A stretch of 64,000 nucleotides of DNA from DASSQJ01 sp963772645. Its GTDB lineage: Bacteria > Actinomycetota > Actinomycetes > Actinomycetales > Dermatophilaceae. The notes below the pieces were generated by a model. The model saw only the letters and a list, made by a program, of their open reading frames with translations. It ran no database searches and had not been told where the DNA came from. Position numbers and translations under genes: made by a program. The stretch lies in NCBI GenBank assembly GCA_963772645.1, contig CAVYYD010000012.1, positions 1 through 64,000 on the forward strand. The letters are read 5' to 3'. This document shows, piece after piece, positions 32,247-42,012 of the stretch. How positions within the stretch are numbered: the first letter of the stretch is position 1; each line of letters begins with the position of its first letter.

Positions 32247-34609
32247 TCAGGTCCGGCGCGTCCAGCGCCGCAGCCGCAGGCTGTTCGTCACGACGAGGAC
32301 GCTGCTCATCGCCATCGCCGCGCCGGCGACCATCGGGCTGAGCATCCCGGCCATCGCGAGCGGGATCGCCGCGATGTTGTAGCCGAAGGCCCAGCCGAGG
32401 TTCTGCCGGATGGTGCGCAGCGTCGCCCGGGACAGGGCGATGGCGTCGACGACCGCCGGGAGGTCCGCGCGCAGCAGGACGATGTCGGCGGCGTCGGCCG
32501 CGATGTCGGTCCCGGTCCCCATCGCGATGCCGAGGTCGGCCTGGACCAGCGCCGCGGCGTCGTTGACGCCGTCGCCGACCATGGCCACCACCTTGCCGGA
32601 GGCCTGGAGCCGGGCGATCATCGCGTGCTTGTCCTGCGGGCGCACGTCGGCGACGACTCGGCTCGCCGGGATGCCGACGTCGCGGGCGACCGAGAGCGCC
32701 GCCCGGTCGTGGTCGCCGGTGAGCAGGTAGGTGGGCAGCCCGGCATCGGTGAGGTCCCGGATGGCCCGGGCCGAGCTGCGGCGCACCGTGTCGGCGACGG
32801 TGAGCGAGGCGTGGGCCCGTCCGTCCCAGCCGACCCAGACCGTCGTGCCGTCGACGGTCGGCCTGCTGATGTCGACCGGCACCTCGTCGAAGAGGTCGGC
32901 CCGGCCGACGGTGACGACGGTGTCCTTGACGCGCGCCCGCGCGCCGGCGCCCGGCAGCGACTCGAAGTCGGTGGCGGGGGGGACCTCGAGGCCGCGGGCC
33001 CGGGCCGCCCCCACGACCGCGGCGGCGACCGGGTGCTCGCTGCCGGCCTCGACGGCCGCGGCGGCACGCAGCGCCTGGTCCTTGGGCAGCCGGCCGGTCG
33101 TGGCGACGTCGACGAGGTTCATCTCGCCGGAGGTCACCGTGCCGGTCTTGTCGAGGACGACCGTGTCGATCCGGCGGGTGTCCTCGAGGACGTCGGCACC
33201 CTTGATGAGGATGCCGAGCCGCGCGCCGCGCCCGGTCCCCACGAGCAGGGCGGTGGGAGTGGCGAGCCCGAGGGCGCAGGGGCAGGCGATGACGAGCACG
33301 GCGATTCCGGTCCCCAGCGCCCGGGCGGGGTCGCCGGTCGCGACCCACCAGCCGGTGAAGGTGAGGGCGGCGAGGACGAGGACGACCGGGACGAAGACGG
33401 CCGAGACCCGGTCGGCGAGGCGTTGGACCGGGGCCTTGGACGTCTGGGCCCGCTCGACGAGCCGAGCGATGCCGGCCAGCGTCGTCTCCGAGCCGACCCG
33501 GCTGGCCTCGACCACGAGCCGCCCGGTGGTGTTGACGGTTCCCCCGGTGACCTCGTCCCCCGGCTCGACGTCGACCGGGACCGACTCGCCGGTGACGAGC
33601 GAGGCGTCGATCGCGCTCCGTCCCTCGAGCACGACCCCGTCGGTGGCGACCTTCTCGCCGGGACGGACGACGAACCGGTCGCCGACGCCGAGCCGGTCGA
33701 CGGGCACCCGCTGCTCGGTGCCGGCGCCGGTGACCGGGTCCACGCGCAGGACCGCCGCATCCTTGGCGCCCAGGGTGAGCAGCCCACGGAGCGAGTCGCG
33801 GGTCCGGTCGGTGGCACGGGCCTCCATCCACCGGCCGATGAGCAGGAAGGTGGTCACGACGGTCGCGGACTCGAACCAGAGGTGCTCGCCACCGCCCATG
33901 CCCGTGGCGGCGCTCCCTCTCAGGACCACCACGAGCGAGGAGAGGTAGGCGGCCAGGACCCCGAGCGAGACGAGGGTGTCCATCGTCGACGCACCGTGCC
34001 GGGCGTTGAGCGCGGCGGCCCGGTGGAACGGCCAGCCGGCCCAGGCGACGACCGGGGTGGCCAGGACCAGCTGGACCCACGGCTCGTTCGGCAGGTCCAG
34101 GCCCGGCCACATCGCGATGACGACGAGGGGGACGGTGAGGACGGCGGCCACGGCGGCGCGGCGGCGCAGGTCGTCCTGGCGGGCGACCTGGTGGTGGGCG
34201 CTCGCAGCGGCGGCCCGGTCGGCCGCGGCGGCAGCGCCGTCGGCCGCGTCCGCGGCGCCGGCGGGAGGTGCCGACCCGGCGTCGGCCCCCGGCGCGCCGG
34301 TGGCCCCGGGGCCGCCCCGTCCGGCTCGCCGGCCGGGGCCGGCACGCGTGGTACGGGCGGGGCGCCGTCGCCGAGGACCTCGGCGCCGTAGCCGGTCCGG
34401 CGCACCGTGCGCAGCAGGTCATCGACGGTGACCGCGCCGGAGTAGCGGACCGTGGCCTTCTCGGTGGCGAGGTTGACCACGGCGTCGACACCGTCGAGCT
34501 TGCCGAGCTTGCGTTCGATCCGGGCCGAGCACGAGGCGCAGGTCATCCCGGAGATCGCGAGGTCGACCTCGTGGACCTCGTCGGTGTGGTGGTCGGTGGT
34601 CTGGGTCAT
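32247..34609 (-). CDS. copA: Copper-translocating P1B-type ATPase, suspected frameshift near 34310
   Basis: About 787-aa copper exporter. An N-terminal metal-binding domain has GMTCASC (Cys24, Cys27). After an Ala/Pro-rich linker come eight membrane helices with the CPC ion site (IACPCALGLATP), the phosphorylation motif DKTGT, the SEHPVA motif of P1B pumps and the hinge GDGVNDAAAL. The frame breaks in the linker around 34300-34320 (a C/G run); one missing base restores it, giving GATGAPGADAG and then the first helix. GAGGAG precedes ATG 34609. It is downstream of csoR by nine bases and controlled by it. Confidence 0.93.
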
Positions 34610-34618
34610 CGCTGCTCC

Positions 34619-34930
34619 TCAGCTGCGGACGAGTCGGGCGATGGTGGCCTGCACCTCGGCGACCTTCTCGGCGGCCGCCTCGTCGGACTCCCGGGCCGCC
34701 TCGACCACGCAGTGGGCGATGTGGTCGTCGAGCAGGCCGAGGCTGACCGCCTGCAGGGCCCGGGTCACGGCGCTCACCTGGGTGAGGACGTCGATGCAGT
34801 AGGTGTCGCTCTCCACCATCCGGGCGATGCCGCGGACCTGTCCCTCGATCCGGCGCAGCCTCTTGAGGTGGGCGTCCTTGGTGTCGGAGTAGCCCGGGGT
34901 GGCATGGTGGGTCTCGCTCGTCACGGCCAT
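34619..34930 (-). CDS. csoR: CsoR copper-sensing repressor
   Basis: 103-aa all-helical tetrameric repressor. The Cu(I) ligands Cys45, His70 and Cys74 are all present (DTYCIDVL and DDHIAHCVVEAA), following the DNA-binding-associated segment HLKRLRRIEGQVRGIARMVE. Copper binding releases DNA and switches on copper export. ATG 34930 is placed by the -10 TATACT six bases upstream, implying a leaderless mRNA. It is the first gene of csoR-copA, and its operator overlaps its own promoter. Confidence 0.95.
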   Translation of the reverse strand: MAVTSETHHATPGYSDTKDAHLKRLRRIEGQVRGIARMVESDTYCIDVLTQVSAVTRALQAVSLGLLDDHIAHCVVEAARESDEAAAEKVAEVQATIARLVRS

Positions 34931-34936
34931 GGCAGG

Positions 34937-34956
34937 AGTATACCCCGGTGGGGTAT
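34937..34956. promoter_or_regulatory. csoR promoter with CsoR operator
   Basis: On the minus strand TATACT (34937-34942) is the -10 hexamer. The inverted repeat ATACCCC-GGT-GGGGTAT (34940-34956) overlaps it. G/C-tract inverted repeats flanked by TA are typical CsoR sites. Autoregulation of csoR-copA by copper is therefore well supported by sequence. Confidence 0.75.
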
Positions 34957-35038
34957 GGCGCATGACCGCCGCCCCTCGGGTCGGGTGCCGAGGTGGCTGC
35001 CCGGGCGACCGCCGGGGCACCCGACCCGGGTGCGGGCG

Positions 35039-36499
35039 CTACGGCAGGTGGTCGACGAGCTCGGCGGCCAGGCCCACGTAGCCCGGCGGGGTCAGCGCGG
35101 CCAGCCGCTGCTCGACCTCGGGCGGCAGCCCGAGGCCCCGGACGAAGGCGACGAGGTCGTCGCGCCCGATCCGCCGCCCGCGGGTCAGCTCCTTGAGCCG
35201 CTCGTAGGGCTCGTCCATGCCGGGCAGGCCCTGCGCGGCGAGCGCCCGCATCGCGGACTGCACGGCCTCGCCGAGCACCTCCCAGTTGGCGTCGAGGTCG
35301 GCGGCCATCGCCTCGGGGACCGCGTCGAGGCCGGCCAGCCCGCGCTGGGCGTTGTCGATGGCCAGGATGCTGTGGCCGAGTGCCGACCCGATGTTGCGCT
35401 GCATCGAGGAGTCGGTGAGGTCACGCTGGAGCCTGCTCTGGACGAGGGTGGCCGAGAGCACGTCGAGCAGCGCGTTGGACACCTCGAGGTTGGCCTCGGC
35501 GTTCTCGAACCGGATCGGGTTGACCTTGTGCGGCATCGTCGAGGAACCGACCGTGCCCTGGCCGCGGACCTGGGCGAAGTACCCCATCGAGATGTACGAC
35601 CACACGTCCGTGCACATGTTGTGCAGCACCCGGTTGAAGCGCGCGATGTCGGCGTAGAGCTCGGCCTGCCAGTCGTGGCTCTCGATCTGGGTCGTCAGCG
35701 GGTTCCAGGTCAGCCCGAGGTGCTCGACGAACGCGCGGCTGACGTCCTGCCAGTCCACCGCGGGCACCGCCGCGAGATGCGCACCGTAGGTCCCGGTGGC
35801 CCCGTTGAGCTTGCCGAGGTACTCGGCGTCATCGACCCGCGCGAGCTGGCGGCGCATCCGCCAGGCGAGGACGGCCAGCTCCTTGCCCATCGTCGTCGGG
35901 GTGGCCGGCTGGCCGTGGGTGTGTGCGAGCAACGGGACGTCGCGCAGCTCGCGGGCCATCGCGGAGAGCCCGTCGACGAGGGCGCTCGCCCGGGGCAGCC
36001 ACACCCGCTGCACGGCGCCCTTGACCATGACGGCGTAGGAGAGGTTGTTGATGTCCTCGCTCGTGCAGGCGAAGTGGACGAGCTCGGCGAGCCCGGCGTC
36101 CTCGTCGGCCGGGGCCAGGGCGCGCAGCCGGGTCCTGAGGAAGTACTCGACGGCCTTGACGTCGTGCTGGGTGACCCGTTCGGTCGCCGCGAGCTCCTCG
36201 ATCTCGTCCGGGCCGAAGGTCGTGACGACCCCGCGGAGGGCGGCCTGCTCGGCGGCGGTCAGCCGGCGCACCCCCGGGACCACCTGGCGTTCGGTGAGGT
36301 GGATGAGCCACTCGACCTCGACGTGCACCCGCGCCCGGTTGAGGGCGGGCTCGGAGAGGTGGTCGACGAGGGGGGCGACGACACCGCGGTACCGACCGTC
36401 GAGGGCGCCGAGCGCGATCGGCGGGGTGGCGTCGGCGAGGCTCGCGGCTCCCTCGAGCCCGGAGGCGTGGTGCCGCTCGGCGTCGGTCGTGCTGGCCAT
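35039..36499 (-). CDS. purB: Adenylosuccinate lyase
   Basis: 486-aa cytosolic enzyme acting twice in purine synthesis (SAICAR to AICAR, adenylosuccinate to AMP, both releasing fumarate). The fumarase/aspartase superfamily signature GSSTMPHKVNPIRFENAE is present, with TQHDVKAVEYFLR (catalytic His region), FACTSEDINN and THGQPATPTTMGKE. Length and TQHDV match the E. coli-type PurB. ATG 36499 is chosen: gggagg lies nine bases upstream. ATG 36508 would leave too little spacing. Confidence 0.97.
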   Translation of the reverse strand: MASTTDAERHHASGLEGAASLADATPPIALGALDGRYRGVVAPLVDHLSEPALNRARVHVEVEWLIHLTERQVVPGVRRLTAAEQAALRGVVTTFGPDEIEELAATERVTQHDVKAVEYFLRTRLRALAPADEDAGLAELVHFACTSEDINNLSYAVMVKGAVQRVWLPRASALVDGLSAMARELRDVPLLAHTHGQPATPTTMGKELAVLAWRMRRQLARVDDAEYLGKLNGATGTYGAHLAAVPAVDWQDVSRAFVEHLGLTWNPLTTQIESHDWQAELYADIARFNRVLHNMCTDVWSYISMGYFAQVRGQGTVGSSTMPHKVNPIRFENAEANLEVSNALLDVLSATLVQSRLQRDLTDSSMQRNIGSALGHSILAIDNAQRGLAGLDAVPEAMAADLDANWEVLGEAVQSAMRALAAQGLPGMDEPYERLKELTRGRRIGRDDLVAFVRGLGLPPEVEQRLAALTPPGYVGLAAELVDHLP

Positions 36500-36533
36500 G
36501 GGCTCCATCCTCCCAGAGCGGACCCGGCGGGGT

Positions 36534-37052
36534 TCAGCCGCCGTCGAGCTCGCGCCGCAGGTGCGCCAGGATGCCGGGGACCGCCGCGACGATCTCGTCG
36601 TGGGTCCGGTCGTAGTCGGGGTCGGTGCCGTACCAGGGGTCGTCCATGCCGAGGTCCCCCGAGGCGACCGCGTCCGGGTCGAAGGAGCGCAGCAGCCGGA
36701 TCCGCTCGGCCTCCTCACCGTCGCGGGCCAGCCGCTCGAGGCGGTCCGCGTGCGGGTGGTCCGCGGCGAGGACGAGGTCGACGTCGTCGAACCAGTCGCG
36801 CCGGAACTGCCGGGCCCGGTGCTGGTCCCAGCCGAGGTCGCGGTGCCCGTGGCGCTCCAGCGCCGCGCGGGTGCGGCGGTGCATCGGGTTCCCCAGCTCC
36901 TCGGTGGAGGTCCCCGCGGAGTCGACCGCGACCCGGTCGTCGAGGCCGGCGTCCTCGAGCGCCTCGCGCAGGATGTACTCGGCCATCGGGGAGCGGCAGA
37001 TGTTGCCGTGGCAGACGACGGTGACGCGGTACGGGCGGTCGGTGGCGGTCAT
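36534..37052 (-). CDS. Low-molecular-weight protein tyrosine phosphatase
   Basis: 172-aa cytosolic phosphatase. The P-loop CHGNICRSP (nucleophile Cys14, Arg20) lies at the N-terminus and the general-acid loop DDPWYG near residue 130. In between are HRRTRAALERHGHRDLG and DVDLVLAADHPHADRL. It removes phosphate from protein Tyr; Wzb/PtpA-type roles in envelope polymer control or signalling are possible. It lies 34 bases upstream of purB on the same strand and may share its transcript. Confidence 0.94.
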   Translation of the reverse strand: MTATDRPYRVTVVCHGNICRSPMAEYILREALEDAGLDDRVAVDSAGTSTEELGNPMHRRTRAALERHGHRDLGWDQHRARQFRRDWFDDVDLVLAADHPHADRLERLARDGEEAERIRLLRSFDPDAVASGDLGMDDPWYGTDPDYDRTHDEIVAAVPGILAHLRRELDGG

Positions 37053-37148
37053 GCCACCATCCTCGCAACCCGTCCGCCCCCGGTGTCGCGGCACCTCGTG
37101 CGACCCGTGCAACCGCACGAGGTGGCGGCCCGATGGGCGGCGGCCCGG

Positions 37149-37784
37149 TCAGGCCCCGTGTCGGCCGAGGCCGGCAGCCCGTCCCAGGGCGACCGCCTCC
37201 TCCCGGGTGCCGACGCCGAGCTTCCCCAGCATCACCGAGAGCCGGTTGCGCACGGTCTTCGGGGCGATGAAGAGCCGGCTCGCCACCTGCGAGGTGGGCA
37301 GCCCCTGGACGAGGAGCTCGAGGATCTCCAGCTCGCGGCTGTCGAGGGCGGCCAGCGCACCGGTCCGGGGGGCGGTCGCGGCTGCGGCGACGACCGGCGC
37401 CGTGGCCCCACGGCCGAGGACCAGCGTCCCCCGGGCCGCGGAGTGGACGGCCGCGAGCACGGCCTCGGGATCGGAGTCCTTGAGCAGGTAGCCGTCGAGT
37501 CCCGAGCCCAGGCTGCGCATGACGGCGTCGTCGTCCGCGTGCATCGTGAGGACGACGACCCGTACCCCCGGCCACCGGTGCTTCAGGGCCACGCCGAGCT
37601 CGATGCCGTCACCGTCGGGGAGGCGCAGGTCGACGACCGCCACGTCCGCCTCCTCCGGCACCGCGAGGGCCTCGGCGACGCTGGTCGCGGTGGCGACGAG
37701 CTCGAGGCCCGGCTCGGACTCGACGAGCGCGCCGAGGCCCGACAGGACGACGGGGTGGTCGTCCACGACGAGGACCCGGGTCAT
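37149..37784 (-). CDS. LuxR/NarL-type response regulator
   Basis: 211-aa DNA-binding regulator. The receiver domain has the acidic pair Asp8-Asp9, phospho-acceptor Asp52 in VAVVDLRLPDGDG, Thr in VLTMHAD and Lys in GYLLKDSDPE. An Ala-rich linker (about 118-145) leads to a C-terminal LuxR HTH with LDSRELEILELLVQGLPTSQVASRLFIAPKTVRNRLS. The more usual Asn in the N-x-E-I segment reads TSQVA. ATG 37784 overlaps the sensor kinase stop by four bases, so it is the partner of that kinase. Confidence 0.95.
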   Translation of the reverse strand: MTRVLVVDDHPVVLSGLGALVESEPGLELVATATSVAEALAVPEEADVAVVDLRLPDGDGIELGVALKHRWPGVRVVVLTMHADDDAVMRSLGSGLDGYLLKDSDPEAVLAAVHSAARGTLVLGRGATAPVVAAAATAPRTGALAALDSRELEILELLVQGLPTSQVASRLFIAPKTVRNRLSVMLGKLGVGTREEAVALGRAAGLGRHGA

Positions 37785-39481
37785 GCCGTGCCCACCGGGA
37801 TCGCGACGTGCAGGTGGACGCCCACGGGGTCGTCCGACGTGACGTCGAGCCGGCCGCCGAGCTGCTCGGCCCGGCGGCGCAGCGAGGTCAGCCCGACGCC
37901 GGCCACGATCGGTCCGCCGGCCCCGTCGTCCCGCACGTCGACCTCGACGCACGTCTCGCTCGTGCGGACGCCGACCGTGACCCGGTGCGGGCGCCCGTGG
38001 CGGAGGGCGTTCGTGACCCCCTCGGCCACGCAGCGGTAGACGGCGACCGCGGTCTCCGGGGCGGGCTCGGTGTCGAGCCGGAGGTGCAGGTTGATGGGGA
38101 GGCCGTCGTCCCCGAGCCCGGCCACCAGGTCCTCGAGGGCCCCGCCGAGGTCCACCCCGCGCAGGGCCGACGGCGTCAGGTCGGACACGACCCGTCGCAG
38201 GTCCTCGCGGGCGTCGGCGAGCTGGCCGGCCAGCGCCTCCAGCACGGGTGTCGGCTGCCGACGCAGCTCGGCCTGCACGCGCATGCTCATCCCGGCCAGG
38301 ACGGGCCCGAGCCCGTCGTGGAGGTCGCCGAGGATGCGACCGCGCTCGGCCTCGCGCTCCCTCGCGACGTCGCGGCGGGCCTGCTCGGCCTCGACCGCCA
38401 GCCCGACCGCACGGGTCATCAGCGCCACGGTGGGGCGCAGCTGGGCGACCACCCGCTCCTGCCGCGGCTCGGGTCCCTCGACGTGACGCGGCAGGAGCAG
38501 GAGGGTCCCGACGGTCTCACCGCCGACCAGCAGCTCATCGGCGGTCCATCCCGGCGGGGTCTCGGGGGCGTCCGCGCCCAGCACCAGCCTCGCGCGGGAG
38601 TGCCCGCTGGCCGCCGCGATCATCGTTGCGGCCCGCTCGAGCAGCGCGCGCGGGTCCGCGTCGGCGTGCAGGTCCTCGGTGATGGCGGCGACGTCGTCCG
38701 CCGGCAGGGCACCGGTTCCGTAGCGACGTTCGAGGACCGCTCGGCGCAGCCGCAGCGCGAGCGGCCAGGCCAGGGCGGCCGTGAGCACGGCGGCGAAGAC
38801 GGCCGAGGCATCGGGCAGGGGCAACGCGGCCCGGGCCACGAGGGCGCGCACGGCCGCCCCCGCGCCGGCCCCCACGGCCGCGGCCAGGAGCACCGTACCG
38901 AGGTCGACGAGTGGCTCGGCGACGGGGCGGAACTCGCTCGAGGTCTCCAGCCGGAGCAGCAGGCCCGCGAGCCCACACAGCCCGAGGGTCGTCACCAGGC
39001 CGAGGGTGCGCGAGGACGCGGTCAGCGACACCGCGCCGATCACGGCGGTGAGCAGCGCCGACCACACGGTCACCCACACCAGGCGCCGACGCGACATCCG
39101 GTCCGGGGCGAAGCCCACGGCCCAGGCGACGCCGGCCACCGCCAGGAGCACGAGCGTGACGTCCCCGCGCCGAGCGATCGACTCCAGGCGTTGCCACGTC
39201 CCGGCGCCGGCGCCGAGGAGCGCGGCAGCGCCCAGGAGGACCACCGGCACCGACGCGAGGACGGCGAGCACCCGACCGAGGCGGGAGCCCGGACGGCGGT
39301 CGAGGAGGACGGCGGCGACGACCCCGAGGGCCGGCCAGCCGACGAGGTAGAGCGCGCCGGTGGGGATGGTGTCCAGGCCGAACGCGGGTACCAGGGGGAC
39401 GGCGCCGATGGCCGTGGCGGCCGCGGCGAGCGCCACCCCGCGGAGGATGCGGGGCCGTTCCGGGATCGCCGTGCCGCCCAT
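37781..39481 (-). CDS. HisKA_3-type sensor histidine kinase
   Basis: 566-aa membrane sensor. The first about 255 residues form eight to nine hydrophobic helices with no large outside domain, suggesting sensing within the membrane. A GAF-like region (about 270-360) follows. The HisKA_3 dimerisation helix carries RILGDLHDGLGP with the phospho-acceptor His near residue 387, then an HATPase domain with VAEGVTNALRHG (N box) and VRDDGAGG. The signal is unknown. It is upstream of and overlaps the response regulator. Confidence 0.93.
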   Translation of the reverse strand: MGGTAIPERPRILRGVALAAAATAIGAVPLVPAFGLDTIPTGALYLVGWPALGVVAAVLLDRRPGSRLGRVLAVLASVPVVLLGAAALLGAGAGTWQRLESIARRGDVTLVLLAVAGVAWAVGFAPDRMSRRRLVWVTVWSALLTAVIGAVSLTASSRTLGLVTTLGLCGLAGLLLRLETSSEFRPVAEPLVDLGTVLLAAAVGAGAGAAVRALVARAALPLPDASAVFAAVLTAALAWPLALRLRRAVLERRYGTGALPADDVAAITEDLHADADPRALLERAATMIAAASGHSRARLVLGADAPETPPGWTADELLVGGETVGTLLLLPRHVEGPEPRQERVVAQLRPTVALMTRAVGLAVEAEQARRDVAREREAERGRILGDLHDGLGPVLAGMSMRVQAELRRQPTPVLEALAGQLADAREDLRRVVSDLTPSALRGVDLGGALEDLVAGLGDDGLPINLHLRLDTEPAPETAVAVYRCVAEGVTNALRHGRPHRVTVGVRTSETCVEVDVRDDGAGGPIVAGVGLTSLRRRAEQLGGRLDVTSDDPVGVHLHVAIPVGTA

Positions 39482-39658
39482 GGAGGTCCATGATGTTCCT
39501 CGCAGGCGTCGGCGTCACCACCCCGGGCCGACGCCGGGACGTTCCCGGGACGACTCGGGTGGGCGCGGGACACTGGTGGCCTCGACCGCGGGACGCGCAG
39601 GTCAGCACGGTGGCTGGCGTGCCCCGGACCGGCCGGGGCCCGGCACGGAGGTCAGCAG

Positions 39659-40156
39659 ATGTCCAGCACCACCACAACGTCGTCGTCGTCGACCGACCGC
39701 CGGGGCCTCCCGGGCCCGGTGCTCGTCGTCGGAGCCTTTCTCCTGTCGACGGTCGTCAACATCCTCTTCCACGTGTGGGAGATCCTCTTCACCGGCCACG
39801 ACCCGTACGCCCCCGACGGCCCGGTCGCGAGCATCGAGGGCGTCGCCCTCTTCGGCGGGATCGCGCTGGTCCTCGCGCTCGCGATCGCGATCCCCTGCGC
39901 CGCGGACACCGGCCGGGCGCGCACCGGTGCCGTCGTCCTGGGCATCCTGACGATCGTCTCGCTCGCCGTGTTCTGGTCGGGGGCCCCGGCCACGCTCGGA
40001 GCCGCGGCGGCGTGGCTCGGGGGGTTCGGCCGCGGTGCCGCTCAGCAGACGGGGGTCGCGCGGGGCTTCGGCGTCGTCGGCCTCGTGCTCGCCGTCCTCA
40101 CGATCGTCGTCCAGCTGGTCGGCCCGGTCGCGGCCGGCCTCATGGGGTCCGCCTGA
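39659..40156 (+). CDS. Hypothetical four-TM membrane protein
   Basis: 165-aa protein not recognised. It starts with a Ser/Thr-rich stretch (MSSTTTTSSSSTDRRG) and has four hydrophobic helices at about 20-40, 60-80, 90-110 and 135-155, joined by short loops with Gly/Ala runs. It is divergent from the sensor kinase (177 bases between), so it could be a target of that two-component system; this is only positional. It converges on bioD with four bases between the stops. Confidence 0.65.
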   Translation: MSSTTTTSSSSTDRRGLPGPVLVVGAFLLSTVVNILFHVWEILFTGHDPYAPDGPVASIEGVALFGGIALVLALAIAIPCAADTGRARTGAVVLGILTIVSLAVFWSGAPATLGAAAAWLGGFGRGAAQQTGVARGFGVVGLVLAVLTIVVQLVGPVAAGLMGSA

Positions 40157-40166
40157 CGCCTCAGGC
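40151..40166. terminator. Short hairpin with both stop codons
   Basis: GCCTGA-CGCC-TCAGGC pairs perfectly over six bases and contains the stop codons of both converging genes (hypothetical gene and bioD). It resembles the palindrome at 14850-14867. Confidence 0.4.
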
Positions 40167-40868
40167 GATGTCGAACCAGGCCGGGACGGATGCCGTGAAC
40201 TCACCCCTCGTCATCCGCCCGGCGCCCTCGGGGAGGCGGCCCCACAGCGGGGCGCCGGTGACCCGCGGCAGGTCGGTCAGGTTCTCGGTCTCGGCGAGGC
40301 CGGGCTCGGCCGGCCAGGACCCGACGACGACCCCGAGGAGGGGGATGCCGCGGGCCGCGAGGGCCTCGGCGGTCAGGGCCGCGGTGCTCAGCGTCCCGAG
40401 GCCGGCGGCGGCGACGAGCACCGCCCCGCACGAGACGCCCGTGTAGCGGAGGGCGGCGCCGAGGTCGGCGAGGGTCCCGCCCCGGGCGTCGAGGCGGACC
40501 AGCAGCCCGCCGGCGCCCTCGACGAGGGTCACGTCGGCGCCGGCCGCGATCTCGCGGACGCGCCGGGCGTGCGCGGCGACCGGCGGGAGGTCGACGCCCT
40601 GGCGTCGGGCGGCCGCCTCGGGGGAGAGCGGGTCGCGCAGCCGCACCAGCTCGTGCACCGGCAGGTCCTCGCCGACCAGCCGGCGCACGTCGTCGACGTC
40701 GCCGGGCTCGCCCGGTACCAGCCCGGTCTGGGTCGGCTTGACGACGGCCGCGACGCTGCCGCGCGCCCGGACGAGCACCGCGAGGGCGGCGGTGACGACG
40801 GTCTTGCCCACCCCCGTCCCGGTGCCGGTGACGAGGACGACCGAGGGCAGGGAGCGCGGGTCGGCCAC
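40161..40868 (-). CDS. bioD: Dethiobiotin synthase
   Basis: 235-aa enzyme that closes the ureido ring of biotin (DAPA + CO2 + ATP to dethiobiotin). The Walker A loop GTGTGVGKT has Lys22; further motifs are VVKPTQTG, EGAGGLLVRLD (substrate and Mg site) and VVAAAGLGTLSTAALTAEAL. Size is normal. The GTG start is one base from the bioF stop, so the pair is co-transcribed in order bioF-bioD on the minus strand. Confidence 0.95.
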   Translation of the reverse strand: MADPRSLPSVVLVTGTGTGVGKTVVTAALAVLVRARGSVAAVVKPTQTGLVPGEPGDVDDVRRLVGEDLPVHELVRLRDPLSPEAAARRQGVDLPPVAAHARRVREIAAGADVTLVEGAGGLLVRLDARGGTLADLGAALRYTGVSCGAVLVAAAGLGTLSTAALTAEALAARGIPLLGVVVGSWPAEPGLAETENLTDLPRVTGAPLWGRLPEGAGRMTRGEFTASVPAWFDIA

Positions 40869-40869
40869 G

Positions 40870-42012
40870 TCAGGCGCGCGGCGGCAGGATCTCGTCGAGC
40901 ACCCGGCAGGCCCGGTCGAGGTCGTCGGCGGTGTGGTGGGCGTGCGCGCTCAGGCGCAGCCGCGACGAGCCGTCGGGCGTCGACGGGGGCCGGAACGCGC
41001 CGATGCGCACCCCGAGGGCGCGGGCCCGCTCGACGGCCTCGACCGTCTCGTGCGGGCCCGGCATCGGCACCGACATCACGGCACCGACGGGGACGGCCAC
41101 CGCGCACGCGGCTGCCATCCGGGCGGCGTTGGCGCGCACCCGTTCCGGCAGCCCCGGCTGCGCGGCGAGCAGCTCGAGGGCGGCCAGCGCGGCCCCGGCC
41201 GACGCGGGGGCCAGGCCGGTGTCGTAGATGAAGGGACGGGCCGTGTTGACGACGTGGTCACGGATGAGCGGCGTGGCCAGGACCACCCCACCCTGGGCGG
41301 CCAGAGACTTCGACAGCGTCGTCGTGACGACGACGTGCTCGGTCCCGCGCCGGCCCGCGCCGGGCAGGCCGGACCCGCGCAGCAACCCGGCCCCGCCGGG
41401 GCCGACGACGCCGAGCGCGTGCGCCTCGTCGAGGACGAGCAGCGCGCCCGCCTCCGCGGTGAGCGCGACGAGGTCGGCGACCGGCGCGGCGTCGCCGAGC
41501 ACCGAGTACACCGACTCGGCGACGACCACGGCCCGGGGACCCTCGCGGCGGGCGAGGAGCTCGGCGACGTGGTCGAGGTCGTTGTGGCGGGCGATGCTCA
41601 CCGCGGCACGCGAGAGGCGGCAGCCGTCGATGAGCGAGGCGTGGGCGTGCTCGTCGCTGACGATGAGGGTGCCCGCGTCGGCGAGGGTGGTGAGCACGGC
41701 GAGGTTCGCCGCGTACCCGCTGGAGAGGACGAGAGCGGACGCGGCGCCGGTGAACGCGGCGAGCGCGGCCTCGAGCTCCTCGTGGACGTCCAGGGTGCCG
41801 GTGACCAGGCGCGAGGCCCCGGCCCCCGTGCCGTAGGCCTCCACCGCCGCGACCGCGCCGGCGACGACCGCCGGGTGGTGGCGCAGGCCGAGGTAGTCGT
41901 TGCCCGCGAGGTCGATGGCGTCGCCGGCCTTGGTCGCCGCGAGGCGGCGGGTGAGACCCGCGTGCTCGCGGGCGGCGGCGGCGTCCCTGATCCAGTCGAG
42001 GGGGCTCGTCAC
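40870..42012 (-). CDS. bioF: 8-amino-7-oxononanoate synthase
   Basis: 380-aa PLP enzyme joining pimeloyl thioester and alanine. PLP Lys is in TLSKSLAAQGG (Lys235); GNDYLGLRHHP, GTGAGASRLVTG, SDEHAHASLIDG and VLDEAHALGVVGPGG are typical. It starts with GTG. The upstream region (42013-42209) is shared with the divergent feo operon, which places an iron-responsive element within 170 bases of the bioF start; no BirA-like operator was recognised there. Confidence 0.96.
   Translation of the reverse strand: MTSPLDWIRDAAAAREHAGLTRRLAATKAGDAIDLAGNDYLGLRHHPAVVAGAVAAVEAYGTGAGASRLVTGTLDVHEELEAALAAFTGAASALVLSSGYAANLAVLTTLADAGTLIVSDEHAHASLIDGCRLSRAAVSIARHNDLDHVAELLARREGPRAVVVAESVYSVLGDAAPVADLVALTAEAGALLVLDEAHALGVVGPGGAGLLRGSGLPGAGRRGTEHVVVTTTLSKSLAAQGGVVLATPLIRDHVVNTARPFIYDTGLAPASAGAALAALELLAAQPGLPERVRANAARMAAACAVAVPVGAVMSVPMPGPHETVEAVERARALGVRIGAFRPPSTPDGSSRLRLSAHAHHTADDLDRACRVLDEILPPRA

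Noticed and set aside
39482..39658. Response-regulator binding site in CGGGACGTTCCCG and TCCCGGGA
   Set aside because: Short symmetric GC words are expected by chance here, and no second copy was seen near the kinase genes.
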